Shown: positions 44,844 through 59,800 of the stretch, piece by piece | Numbering within the stretch: position 1 is the first letter of the stretch | How the letters are laid out: every line of letters begins with the position of its first letter | Program-made: the position numbers and the translations under genes | The notes under the pieces: model-generated | Seen by the model: only the letters and a program-made list of their open reading frames with translations | What the model was told of the DNA's origin: nothing | The model's database searches: none | Assembly (NCBI GenBank): GCA_029582155.1 | Contig: CM055901.1 | Location: 27,106,152 to 27,170,151, forward strand | DNA length: 64,000 nucleotides | Direction: 5' to 3' | From: Panopea generosa | Taxonomy: Eukaryota; Mollusca; Bivalvia; Adapedonta; Hiatellidae

Positions 44844-47800
44844 CTGTAATTAAGACAATGTATGCAACATGATATCTATTTTCTACTATCAAATATACAA
44901 CTGACAAAACAAGCTTTTATACATGACTGTGTTGATCACTCACAACCCAATGGATCACCTACACATTAACAATAATGGATATACAGTACATTTTCGTTTT
45001 CGTACAGTATGTTTTCCATCAATTTATTTGAGTGAAATAAGCAAATACGCAGCTTATCTGGAGCACTCAATGGATATACAGTACTTACTCAATGAAGCAC
45101 CGATACATTGATAATAATGGATATACAATACATACTCATGACCAAACAAATCACTTTTACACTGATAATAATGGATATACATTACATACTCATGACCCAA
45201 CAAATCACCTATACATTGATAATAATGGATAAACAGTACATACTCATGACCCAACGAATCACTTTTACACTGATAATAATGGATATACAGTACATACTCA
45301 TGACCCAACAAATCACCTATACATTGATAATAATGGATAAACAGTACATACTCATGACCCAGCAAATCACCTATACATTGATAATAATGGATATACAGTA
45401 CATACTCATGACCCAACAAATCACCTATACATTGATAACAATGGATATACAGTACATACTCATGACCCAATGGATCACCTATACATTGATAATAATTGAT
45501 ATACAGTACATACTCATGACTCAATGAATCGTCTATACATTGATAACAATGGACATACAGTACATACTCATGACTCAATGAATCACCTATACATTGATAA
45601 TAATGGATATACAGTACATACTCATGACCCAATGAATCACCTATACATTGATAACAATGGATATACAGTACATACTCATGACTCAATGAATCACCTATAC
45701 ATTGATAACAATGGATATAAAGTACATACTCATGACTCAATGAATCGCCTATACATTGATAAAAATGGATATACAGTACATGCTCATGAACCAATGAATC
45801 ACCTATACATTGAAATCAATGGATATACAGTACATACTCATGACTCAATGGATCACCTATACATTGATAACAATGGATAAACAGTATATGCTCATGACCC
45901 AATGAATCACCTATACATTGATAATAACGGATAAACAGTACATACTCATGACCCAATGAATCACCTATACATTGATAATAATGGATATACAGTACATACT
46001 CTTGACTCAATGGATCACCTAAACATTGATAGATATGGAAGTACAGTACATGCTCATGACCCAATGAATTGCCTATACATTGATATTAATGGATATACAG
46101 TACATAGTCATGAATCAATGAATTACCTATACATTGATAACAATGGATATACAGTACATACTCATGACCCAATGAATCACCTATACATTGATAATAATGG
46201 AAGTACAGTACATGCTCGTGACCCAATGAATCACCTATACATTGATAACAATGGATATACAGTACATGCTCATGACCCAATGCCAATGGATCACCTATAC
46301 ATTGATAATAATGGATATACAGTACATTCTCATGACCCAATAAATCACCTATACATTGATAATAATGGATATACAGTACATACTCATGACCCAATGAATC
46401 GTCTATACAATGATAATAATGGATATACAGTACATACTAATGACCCAATGGATCACCTATACATTGATAATAACAGATATACAGTACATACTCTTGACTC
46501 AATGGATCGCCTATACATTGATAATAATGGATATACAGTACATACTCATGACCCAATGAATCGCCTATACATTGATAATAATGGATATACAGTACATGCT
46601 CATGACCCAATGAATCACCTATACATTGATAATAACAGGTATACAGTACATACTCATGACCCAATGAATCACCTATACATTGATAATAACGGATATACAG
46701 TTCATACTCATGACCCAATGAATCACCTATACATTGATAATTATGGATATACAGTTCATACTCATGACCCAATGAATCACCTATACATTGATAATAATGG
46801 ATATACAGTACATACTCATGACCCAATGGATCGCCTATACATTGATAATAATGGATATACAGTACATAGTCATGCCCCAATGAATCACCTATACATGATA
46901 ATAATGGATATACAGTACATACTCATGACCCAATGAATCGCCTATACATTGATAATAATGGATATACAGTACATACTCATGACCCAATGAATCACCTATA
47001 CATTTGTAACAATGGATATACAGTACATGCTCATGACCGAATGAATCGCCTATACATTGATAACAATGGATATACAGTACATACTCATGACCCAATGGAT
47101 CACCTATACATTGATAATAATGGATATATAGTACATACTCATGACCCAATGAATCACCTATACATTGTTAACAATGGATATACAGTACATACTGATGACC
47201 CAATGAATCGCCTATACATTGATAACAATGGATATACAGTACATACTCATGACCCAATGGATCACCTATACATTGATAACAATGGATATACAGTACAAAC
47301 TCATGACCCAATGAATCACCTATACATTGATAACAATGGATATACAGTACATACTGATGACCCAATGAATCACCTATACATTGATAATAATGGATATACA
47401 GTACATACTCATGACCCAATGAATCACCTATACATTGTTAACAATGGATATACAGTACATACTCATGACCCAATGAATCACCTATACACTGATAATAATG
47501 GATATACAGTACATGCTCGTGATCCAATGAATCACCTATACATTGATAATAATGGATATACAGTACATACTCATGACTCAATGAATCACCTATACATTAA
47601 TTATAATGGATATACAGTACATACTGACCCAATGAATCGCCTATACATTGATAATAATGGATATACAGTACATGCTCATGACCCAATGAATCACATGCTC
47701 ACGATCCAATGAATAACCTATACTTATACAAATCACCCTCAAAGTATTCCTGTACCAAGCATATTCGGAAAAAGTGTCTTGATCAAGGAAACCACAACTG

Positions 47801-50800
47801 CTGTGGCAGATGATGTAACCCTGAACACATCCACTAAATTAATGACAACATACCTCCATTTTTCGTACAACATCCATTCCTTCTATGACCTTACCGAACA
47901 CCACATGTTTATTGTCCAACCTGAAATAAACATAATATAGAAGCCTTCACATTGACATGTAATACAGAATTGATCATTAAGTTGGCAAATAAATAAGACT
48001 TTCCAAAGCCTTGTATTACACTTACTAATAAGTTTATTAAATTTAAAAGTGAGATTCTTTTTATCACTAGAGACAAACTAGATGCCATAGGGCAATGACA
48101 TTGAGCCTGCCAGTACAGACCAGCTCACCAACATTGTTTTATTATTGTGAACATTTGTGGTGCATTATTTTAAAATCTGTCAAGTTGTTTTCAAGATATG
48201 AAGTAGACACCAAATCTTGTACTTTTTGAAAATATTCTGAAAATTTAATAATACATGCCTTTGAGGATCAATTTTCTGCAAAGTTATTCAAATGCCAACT
48301 TAAGGCATGTGGTCCAAAGGTTTCTCATACATATGTCTTGATACATTCATTATCATTTTAAATCCTTAATGTTATAATCATGAATGCTGAGTGCCTGGTC
48401 AGAAGGTATTAAGTATCCTTTTATAGTCTGTTATGACTATCACCTGGTATGTGCTCAAAACTAGCTACTGTAGAACAGTAGACCACACATATAAGAAGTC
48501 TATAAGGCCATAATAAGTTAATTGCTAGATTATCATCCCTGCCCGCCCCCTAACTTTCATGTCACCTGACCCTTTTTTATTTTCTTAAAAAAAAAAATAA
48601 TAAAAAAAAAAATTTAAAAATAAAAAATAAAATCCTCCTGCCCTCCCTGTTTTTAAGAAAAACTTGGATGATAATCTAACGATTAATTTATAATGATGTA
48701 ACAATAAGATTTTTTTCTTTAAAATGTCACAAATGTTTAGAGTACTGGAAAAAGCAATCCAAAATTATTTTAATTATGTCATTAGTTATATAAGGATGTA
48801 CCTGTAACAAAACTCTAGAAGTCATTTGTTACACAGGAGTCATGCATTTTTGATTTTTAATTCCAAGTCTTACCAGTCTGTTTTTTCTGTACATATAAAG
48901 AACTGTGAGCCATTTGTATTGGGACCTGAGTTTGCCATTGACAGTGTACCTAAAAATAATATATCATATCATGTACTCAATCACAATTTGAAAAAACATA
49001 ATATTGACATATATGTCTAAAACAAGCTAAAACAAAATTTATTTCTTCTTTTCATTCCTTCAATTCCACTTTTACAGACATACAAAACTCTTTAACAAGA
49101 AAAATTAATGGGCATTTTCGATTGAAATAAACATAGAAGTTCTGTAAATAATTTATGAGCATGGGGTAGGATTCTTCCAGCACAGCTTTACATCTCGCTT
49201 GAAGGACGACATATTTCTAATGTAACGTGCTCAAAATAAGGCACCGAGGAAGTGTGCTTGAAAAACCCCAGACAAATAATCACAACCAGGATTCGTCTGG
49301 GACTTTGAGTAACAATGGTAACCATTAGATCCCATCTACTCCATTATATCTATTTATAAGTGCATATTTTAAACAATACGGAATAAATATATAACATATA
49401 AATACCTGGTCCCATGTGTTTTAATGTGAAGTTTTCATCTTGAAACTTGGATCCGTATATAGACTTTCCTCCCGTGCCATTGTGGTTTGTGAAATCACCC
49501 CCTTGACACATCTTGATTGAGTTAATGAACAATAAATTGGCATGTTTAGGTGAACATTCTAATTGTACGTTGTCTGTTATTTAATAGATGTCAACTGATG
49601 GAATAAAGGATCATATCTATTGTTGATGTAGTTGAACTGTGTTTAGCATCACTTTCAACAATTTTTCAGTTAAATCACAACAGTGTCTACTTGAGGCAGT
49701 ATTCTGCGTGCTGCCACACTGGAGTATCATGTTGCTGACACATGGTATGATACCCCACCCAGTCACATTATACTGATACTGAGCCAACCAGAACTATAAC
49801 AATCCTCTACATGCTGAGCATCAAGCGAGGAAGCTTCTAGTAACATTTTTCAATTCTTTGGAACGACTCGACCAGGGATTGAATCCACGACCTTCCACAT
49901 ACGAGAAGGACACTCTACCCCTAGACCACCACTGTGGCAACTGGATCATATCTCTTCAAGGGCTCCAAGAAAAACTGGTTACAAACTTATTGGGCTAGCC
50001 TCTTTAAAAACTTCATTCATTCTAGACAAAACTATTTCAAAATAAGATTAGAATATGTCTGTCAACATGAATGCCCCCCTTTATTGATACCAAGATACCA
50101 AGTCAAAAAGGGAACATAACTCCTGTATTTTTTTGACCTACAATGACAAATATCAATTTTGACAAGTATTTTATAATTATACACAAGACAATTATTAAAA
50201 ACATAGAGTGCTATAAGTAATTGATCAGAAACCAATGTTCTAACAGTCGAACAGACAGATGAAAAGACAGACAGGGGTAATACTTTATGCCCCGTCATCT
50301 TCCCTCAAGTGACGGTAGCTTGAAAAATATTTGTTCTTGAATGTATTTCACAAAACAATTTACGATAAAAATGTCGTAAACGTAAAGTATATATCATTCA
50401 TAAAATTATAAATATTGATCCAAATGAACCCAACTTGGGAAAGAATAATTCAGAAAATGATACGTTTTCTGAAAAAACAATATTAAATTCATGCAGATGA
50501 CTATGCACAATATTATGAATATTTCTAACTTTACATTTATGACAGTTTTTTCGTGAAATGCAATACTGCGGTTGCTCAATCAAACCCAATATTTGTCATA
50601 TGTCCTAAACGTCTCATTCCATACCAACATCATATGAACACCTATAACCATATCATTAACAGTGATTTCTGGAAGACAGGTGGCAGGTTATACTAGTGTA
50701 GTATAATCTGCTCCTTTTCAAAATCAATGCACTGAGGAAAGTGATTAATCATTGAAAATAACTGCACTTAGGAAACGATAAATCATTGTTTGCAAGAGAA

Positions 50801-53800
50801 GTGTCTGCATGTTAACAAACCTACCACTCATCTTTACAGACAGTTTTAACACAAGTACATATTTTCTCCTCAGAAAATAAAATAGTAAAGTGAATTACAA
50901 GAGATATAAACAACAGATAAATAATAAAGCATCTTGCATGAAGTTAAAATGATCTCTACGCACATTTTAACTGTACTGAACACTTCTATGAAGTTATTTG
51001 GAAACTGTTCAATGCACGTGGAAGTTACAGAGCAGTCACAAAAATACTGAGACTGAGAGACAGGGCGAATCAAGAAATTCTATTGTCCCCAAAACGTTTT
51101 TCAACAAGTACGAACAAAATTTATAATGGTTAATGATCAGTTATATTAAACAACTTTTATCAAATACTAATGAAAAATTATCTTAAACCCCAAACTTTTC
51201 TATAAAAAGTAATGGGAGGAGCCTAATTTCAAATGGTGGCACTTTCTTGCAATAATGTTGAATTGGGAGATGATTTTCTGTAAAACAAAGTAACAAATTT
51301 ATCATTATTTTCAAAAAGAAGTGCATTTGTAGGGACATATTTTGTCTTTATGAAAATGCCCTTTATTCACAAAAGCTCCCTGAAACAAAGTAGAAGTAGT
51401 CCTTACAAAATTGAAATATCAAGGAAAATTGCTAAATATTTGAATTTTGAACCCCGTTTGACCCTTGTCATGTGGTGTAAACAGCAACACTTGCTTGGAG
51501 ATGTGTATAACCCACTTGTGAGGAGCCATGCAGTGTTTGATATCTCAGAGTAGATTAATGTTTTGACTTTAAGTTTGGGAATTACATGATTAGGAAGATT
51601 AATCTTCAGAATATTTCTGCCCTTTTCATATATAAACAAATGATTATACATTGTAGTTTATGGCTTATCTCAGATACATGCATACATGCTTTTTTATTTG
51701 GATGCAAATAAGTTACCATTCACACTTACATTGATTGATCATTGTTTTGAATCCCATAATTCACAATAGCTTCCATTTGTAAATAACTTTAAGTTTTGTA
51801 TTTTTAGCAAATAAATGTCATTTTATTGTTTATACAGTTCTTATATCACAGCCTTCAATAAAAAACACGGAGTGCTTTATAGTGGCCTTGGATGTTTGTG
51901 TATGAACCATGTACTAGGTTCAGAACACAACATGGCATAATTTAGATCTTGGTTGGTTCAATATTCTTTACTTTTTTCTTACAAAATAAAGTAGGAACCA
52001 AACTCCTACATTTGAAAACATATTCTAGTATTTTCTGTATCTACGTTTTGGTAAATAACTGTTTATTTTCATCATCATCATCATCATCATCATCATGATC
52101 ATCATCATCATAATCACGTCATCATTTTCTCCATCTGTGCCTCAATTTTTGTCCTGATTGCCATCTGACAATAAATATTCCTTTATGTTCTGTGTCTAAC
52201 TATAGTTATTTTCATCAACATTAATTGACCAGTCTGGTGTAACTAAACAATCCTCAAAATCACACATGTAATCAAATTATTGAAATAATATTATGAAACT
52301 GTTCCCTTGAAACCTGCAAAGCATTTCTACGATTTTCTTCAATTTGTAAACTTTGCCTGGGAAATTGTGACCCCTAAATGGAATGAGTAATTCTATAATG
52401 TCAAAGGGGTTTCTGTATTTTTCAATCTTTGTATGTTTTGTCTCATAAATAATTGTTTGTCCTTTACTTGTGTCCAAGCAATTTATTTACAATTCATTAC
52501 AGCATGTATGCCTGTTTGATATAAGTCCATAATAAATAAGATAAACCATTTTTCATGAATAGTTTAATTTCCTCTAAGTAAATAAAGTACTTATCCATGG
52601 AACTTGACCAAAATAATTTCACTTTATCTCTTTGATCATGACCAGAGATGTGTTATATGTAACCCAGCATGACACTGTTAATTGGATGTACCTAATTAGC
52701 AATTTTCATTATTATGCATGCAGATAAGATGTCCATTGCAATATATTTGAGTTCTATGTTTGCTGCAGCAAATCTGAGAAAACCTTTATTTCAATCCATG
52801 ATACTGAGGAACCTGCACATACTATAAACATCATTGCTTACATTAACTACCATAATATCAATCAAATATATTTACAAGAAATTCAGAAAGTGTGTTAACT
52901 TGCAACAGGCAGTATCCACCATGGCTATGCTGGTAGTTACAGTTAATGTTGGACATGAGTATTATCAAATAACTGATGTAAACTTGTTGGCTGCTAGTGA
53001 TAAGCCCCACTTATAATACTGTGTGTAGCTGCTACCAGCGATGGGCCTTTAAGTTTTATATTTATATTAAATGTTTTCACAGAAATAAGTTTTAAACCAA
53101 ATAGCCATATTTCCCAGTATTTTTTTTATTCCAAACTCTCTATTTAGAGTAATGTTCATAAAGTCTGCTTTCTTAAGACCATATAAACTTTCCTAACTTA
53201 GTTAATAAACAAAAATCATATTTACTATGATATATGTGGGGATGCCGACTGTAAATTACTGTTATACTTCATTGATCATTTAATCATCCACCACGCAGGG
53301 AACTGACACACATACTGACATACCATACCTAGGGAAAGGCATTTTTTATATCTATTTTTTTTAATGGGTTTAACGCCATTTTCAAGACATTACAGAATGA
53401 GTAGAACTGACATCCTGGAAACTTTCTCACATGAAGTTTTTGGAGCAAGCTAGACTCGAACCCAAGACCTTAGCGGTGAGTGATCTTGAGACGGCGCCTT
53501 AGGCCACTCGGGCAAGGAGGACCCAGGATACGTCATATATATATATATATTTTTAATGTAAAACAAGTAAAACACAGAAAATCAGTTTATATTGTCCACT
53601 ATAATGACAATTTGAGATCACTATATCTGCCAACAAATTTTATCAATTTCAAAATTTTGTTAAATTTAATATATTAATGTCTTAATACCAAAATGAAACA
53701 GTTATACAAAAAACTTGAAATGTTTTTTTACAATTATTTACTCAATTTTTTTTATCTCATCCCATAAAGTTGATATTGTTTAATTTGCATAATATATTGT

Positions 53801-56800
53801 ATTATTGTTGTAGAAAATGCTTCAACTAAATCACCTGTATCTATATGTATTGTAATTGTAACATGTGTTACAGCCAGTGGCCTCTATCATTGATAAACAA
53901 TATATAACTATGACATAAAAATCAACTCAGGATTTTTTAAAATCTTATTGTTAAAAGCAAATTGATGTATCACTGGGGCTGATGGAATTTTAAAGGATAC
54001 AAATGATGGTATAACTCTGTGAAAAGTGCTGCCTTTGTATCCAAAACCTTTTTCATGGGTACACAAACAACGGAAATTCTCTGTAAAAGAAAATCATCAA
54101 TTAATATGAAACGATGAGATATGGTAACGAAATTCTTACAAAACAACAGACAAGCAGACTTTGTTTATATTATGTTGTTGTTGTTGTATGGTGTTTAGCG
54201 GTGCTTTCAACAATTTTTCATTCATATCAGGATGGTGTCTACTTGAGACAGTATCTGAGCGCTGTCACACTGGAATATCATGCTGCAGACACATGGCATG
54301 ATACCCACCAAATCACATCATACTGACACAGTCTGACCAGACCTAGAACTTTCCTCTAAATGTTGAGCATCAAACAAGGAAGTTTCTAGTACTTAAAAGC
54401 CCTTAAAGTCTTTGATATGACCCAGTCGGGGATCCAACCAAAGACCTTCCGCATGCGAGGCGGACACTCTACCACTAGACCACGCTGTGGTCCTGTTTAT
54501 ATTAAGATTAACATGGTTCGAGTCTAACACAGTCCAAACATTTTAGGTGAGAAAGTTTACCAGTTACTTGCAGAAGGATGGTGTTTCTACTCAGATTTAC
54601 TCAGAGGTCTTCCATCACCAATAAAATTGGATATGCCATATATAACCTGTCATGTGTTCAAAATGAATGTTTGAACCTTTCTGTGGTGTCAGGATGGCTT
54701 TATTTCAAAGCAAATATAATCTGTGAGAATATTAAGTACATGTATAGATTAGTCTACTAGATCATCTCCTGTCACATATGAAGTTAAACATGCTTCAATG
54801 AAATTGGAACAAGCAATTTCTGTGAATTTATGTCCACCGCTTTTTTCACAAGATTTGATTCAGTCATTCTTAAGTTATTACAATTTGTAATAAATTAAAG
54901 GGGTATAACAGCCACAATCCTTAAAATGGAACTTAGCCTGTGTTTTGTTATTATAAACATTGTATGAAAATTTCAAAAGATTTGATTCAGGAATTCTTAA
55001 GTTATTGCACGGAAAATTAGTGTCTCCCGCTTTTCGCAAAGCGGAGGACAAAAAGATGGCTTGCAAGTGCACATGTATTAGTAATAGACAAGTAATGTGT
55101 CCATAGGACATGAATGCCTTCACTATTTGTTAGTTAATCTTAATTAAAAATTAGGCCCCATAAATTCTTTTAAAAGTTTACCAATAACAACAATATTTAA
55201 AATTTTATTTCGTAACTGTACAGCTACTCGCCAAATACCAATTTAATACATAGACCCTTTCAAAAATAAAGTTGAAAAGGGCCCATAACTCCTGTAAGAT
55301 TTGACTGACACAGACGAAATCTTTCTCGGACTGTATTTTATAATTATACAGCTTCCCACCAAATATAAATTTAATACATAGACTCTTTCATAAGTTATTC
55401 AGCTGGAACCAATTTGACTGACAGACGGTGAGATGCATGCACTGACGGACAGACGGGAGTAACACTTGATGTTACTGGTAAGGGGCGAACAAAATGGTTA
55501 ATGACAACATTCATTTGACAACATGTGCTTTACCTGCAGTTTTGGGTACAATGTCTGGTCTTAGTTGTATCACAATACGACCAGCCGGTTTATTACCCAT
55601 CTTTATATCAAGGAAAACCTGTGAACTTCCTCCTTTAGTTTTTTTACTGACAGGTTCATTGTCCTGAAATTATGTCAACATAAATATCCAATGAAATGAG
55701 TTTGTGAGACAGTGTATTGAATACCCAGTAGTGGTAATCCATAAACTCTCCCAACATTTAGACCTGAAGTACATTATATTGCGTTAGCTTTGGGATCTGG
55801 ACTATTAAACAGGTCTTCCTGTTGGTGTTTTAAGTATCAAATTCCAGACAATAAATTTTTTTTATATAGGTATTCATATTAAATGCGTCCAAAGAAAGTG
55901 TTTTAAATTAATATTGGTTGACCATCTATCATCTAATGATACTATTGGTTGACCATCTATCAGTAAAAATAATATTGGTTGACCATCTATCAGTAAAGAT
56001 AATATTAGTTATTATCTACTTCCACACAATTTCTCACTTCATCATTCAGTCAATTCATTAAACCATTTAAAATGCTCAAAATGCTGTTTGATAATGGTAG
56101 CTAACGAATTAATCACTATACTATGCTTTAAAACATTATCTGTATGACAGGCAATATTGTTTAAATGACATTATATAAAAGGGGAATAACTCACAGTGTC
56201 AGACTGTGCAGTTCTCTTTGTTCCTTGTTCAGAGTCTTCTCCCTTGCTCTCTTCTGCCACTGTTTCTCCTGCATGCTCTTGTAGCCAAGTATCCTCGGAC
56301 CAAACTGAAATAAAATCAATATATTGTATAATTATGTACTAAATTGAAATGAACACAAAACAATGCTTAAAACTGATGCAATTGAAATTTGTGTTCATCA
56401 AATATGTATGCCCAGTACAAGCTGTCGGGAATACAAAAATTAACATTAGGAGTAAAACCAGGTCATGTAGCTGACAATACTTAAGCCTCAGTCATATAGG
56501 GAGGGGGGCTTGTAGAATAATTTTTTGGCTATGATGAATCTTGGGTATGACAACATCACACGTACTTTCTACTGATTGTTGCAGTCACATTGTCTAGGAG
56601 ACGTGTGCAAGTCCAAGTTTGAAAATAATGTCTACAATCGGAACAGAAATGCAGGATAATCGTACCAGCATCGTACAATAATCTGATTCTCAAGCAAGGC
56701 TAATAGGCAACTCTAGCAAGTCACATGCGATTCTCAACCAAAGTCTCGGCTGGTGCAACCTCAGCCTCTGTGGGGGTATCAGCGACATCTTCTGCATCTT

Positions 56801-59800
56801 CATGTTCCTGTGGTACAACTAGCAGTGTCCTGCGGAGGGGTATATATAGCAGGGGCTAATACTCACACGATACCTGCATGGCACATGTGTGAGGACATAG
56901 GAACACGAGTGATGTTACTCAAGGCTCACAGGGCATAGGTACGTATCATACTTCTATCACACGCAGGATTATCACACGCAGGATTATCGTACGTTAGTGC
57001 ACGATATCTTACAACAAACATACGACAATCGTATGACTTTATGCCTCCCAAGGTCCATTTGGGGCTGACGATTGTCGGATAAATCGTGTGACTGTCACAT
57101 GAGCATCACACAATGCTCGTGCAAGGGGTTCTACGATGCTTCTGAAGCCCGCGATGCTACAATTTCAAGAAAAAAATTAACTCGGAATTAAAACCATCAC
57201 AGCACTCCATGAGGCAAAAAAAAAAACTTACAGGGCTCGGAAGAATCGTTCGACACATGCAAGATTTTGCAATTTTGGACAGTTACAAACCCTGGGAACA
57301 CACGGGGAGGGCTATCTGACTAAGGCTTTAGTAATACTAACAATGAATGTAGAAACATATACATAGCTCTAAAATATACCAAACTATCAAAATGACGTTA
57401 AAATATGAAAGCATCAATATTCAAATATCACCTGCTCGCGCATGTCCCTCTTTCAGTTTCATGGGTTTGGCCAAATTGCACCTGATAGTCTTTCCAAATA
57501 ACTCTGCATCATTCTGATATAAAAGATACATTCATAAGTTTATAAACAGACAAATATTGGTATAAAACAAACAGGATTTCAGAAAATAACTCATAGGACA
57601 TGAATGCCCCAGCTATATGTAGTAAAGAGAATTTTACTAAAAATAAAGTAAAATAGAGGCCATAAAAAATTGACCAACATTGACAAATACTGATCTTGAC
57701 CTGTATTTTAAAATTATACTGCATGCTTAATATTAATTAGAAACATAGACACTTTTAAAAGTTATTATCAGTAATAAAAAAAGATGCATGCACACACAAA
57801 CATACACGGATAACACTTAATGCTGCATCATCATTCTTTGAATGGCAGGGGCATAACAGACACAGACGGTTAAATAAAATCGTGAAAACACGTCATAATA
57901 TTTATTTGTTTCTTCTTAAGGTTTTTCTATGGTATTTTCAACACACAGGTATATTACATGTACTGCTTATTTATGGTATCTGGCTTTTGTTACTGATGGA
58001 AGATCATAAATACAAACCTCTGAGTAACTAATACCAGCCATCTACATAGTACTTTAATCTTGCATAACTTAATAATCAAGCTATGGTTTTTTGTGTCTTT
58101 TTATAATCATTTAGAAAAGGTGTTTAAATAGTTTAGTAACTGATAGCCAAACATTTTATATCTGATCAATAATTGTAATGGTAGTATTGACATTCATTAA
58201 CAGTAAGCTTAGAGTATACAAATATACATCATTTTGAACATTATCTTGGTGGAGATTATGCTTAAACCATTCTCTGTAATGTGACCATAACCAATCATAA
58301 GATACTTCATATCCAAACACAAGATAAAAGCCAAGTAGTGTATAAATTAGTATTCACATTAGAAGAAATATATATACAAAAATATATAAATACATACCAT
58401 ATTATCTATGGCAGCAGCTGTGTCCTGTAATAAAGCGAACCTTATATTAGTGAGAATGAATGTATGTACATGAAGTACAGCTGCTCAGGATAACATTTTT
58501 TTTTAATAATAAGGGCCATAACTCTTATAGTAATTCCAGTGTCCCAAGTCGTAGTGAAGACAATGTTTAGTTTCATTGATGTATGAACAGCAGTTATTAA
58601 GCTATCATCTGTAAAATTAGCTTGTCAAACACTTTAACCAATATTTTTTGTAAGTAGAAAAAAAAACACAATTCTACCTCAATAAAGAAGAGAGTTATTC
58701 CACTTGTTTCTCTGAGTGGTGATGAAGACATGATTGAAGTATGACTAGTAGGTATGAAGGGTAATGGTTATGGTTTGCATTAAATCTTAAACCAAAAAAG
58801 AGCAAAAAATGTCTGCATAAAAAGTCAAAATTTCAAAATAAATTTCTCTCTCTTCTTTGTGTAAAATATCACTGGTCTACAATATATTATAGACAGTGAG
58901 AAACCAGTTTGCCATAAAGAACCTAAAACACCAATGAAAAGGTGAGCATAAAAACTTTTCCTTTTCTTCGAAAGATTTAGCTAAATGATATGTATAAATG
59001 ACAGGGCAAGTATAAAAACTTCCATTTCTTTTGAAATAAATCTGGGTAAATGTTCAGAACTTGTAACTTCCAAGTTTCTATTTCATGTGTGCAGCAAAAC
59101 AGGAACAGAAAAAAAGAAATAGCAGACATTTTTGCTATTTTTAACAGTAGTCCGGAGCCAATGACAGAGGTGAATATGTGTTAGAGAATGGGAGGTCTCA
59201 CATAATAACACAAACTTGTATATAAAAACAAACAAGTATATTTTTTAATTGCTTGTATATAATATAAACTGTCATTGTCATTTTATTATGAAAACCAAAC
59301 AATGTTTTTAACATTAATATAATATACACTGTTATGCTGGATAAGTGCTGACTTACCAAGAATTATTTAATAAATATATGTACTACAACATCATACCTCT
59401 GCCAGTTCAAATTCAATAAAAGCAAATCCTCTGTGTTTTTCTGAAACAAAAAAGAGAGGAAAATGAAGGGGAAAAAAATTCTTCAGGAAAGAAAGAAAAA
59501 CTACTGTGAACATTAGCTCCAATCAGAGAACAATTTTCCTTTTTCTACTTTATGTTTAATAATTATACTCATTAAACACTGATACATGTATATAAGGTTT
59601 AAATTCCACTTATATACATGTTGCAATTAACCATCACATACAATCAATAGTAAACCCATCACATACTTAGCAAAATAGCCATTATAACTTCAATATTTGC
59701 AGGCCAGTAATTTGGGTCTTCCATCCATGAATTATTTGCAAAAGATCAAGATTTTTTTTTTTGAGATATGTTGTTTAATATCATTTTCAAAACACACTGC

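Noticed and set aside
45054-47712. Long repetitive frames on both strands as proteins
   Set aside because: Frames on opposite strands are equally open and follow the 54-bp unit; the region is an intron of PPIE.
48826-49020. Plus-strand frame of 64 codons
   Set aside because: Shadow of the minus-strand PPIE exon 48874-48949.
49406-49532. Small gene starting at the ATG of MCQGGDF
   Set aside because: This Met is internal to the cyclophilin domain; it follows a splice acceptor and continues in phase from exon 54001-54080.
56753-56938. 61-codon plus-strand frame
   Set aside because: Lies inside the Harbinger-like MITE in a PPIE intron; no features.
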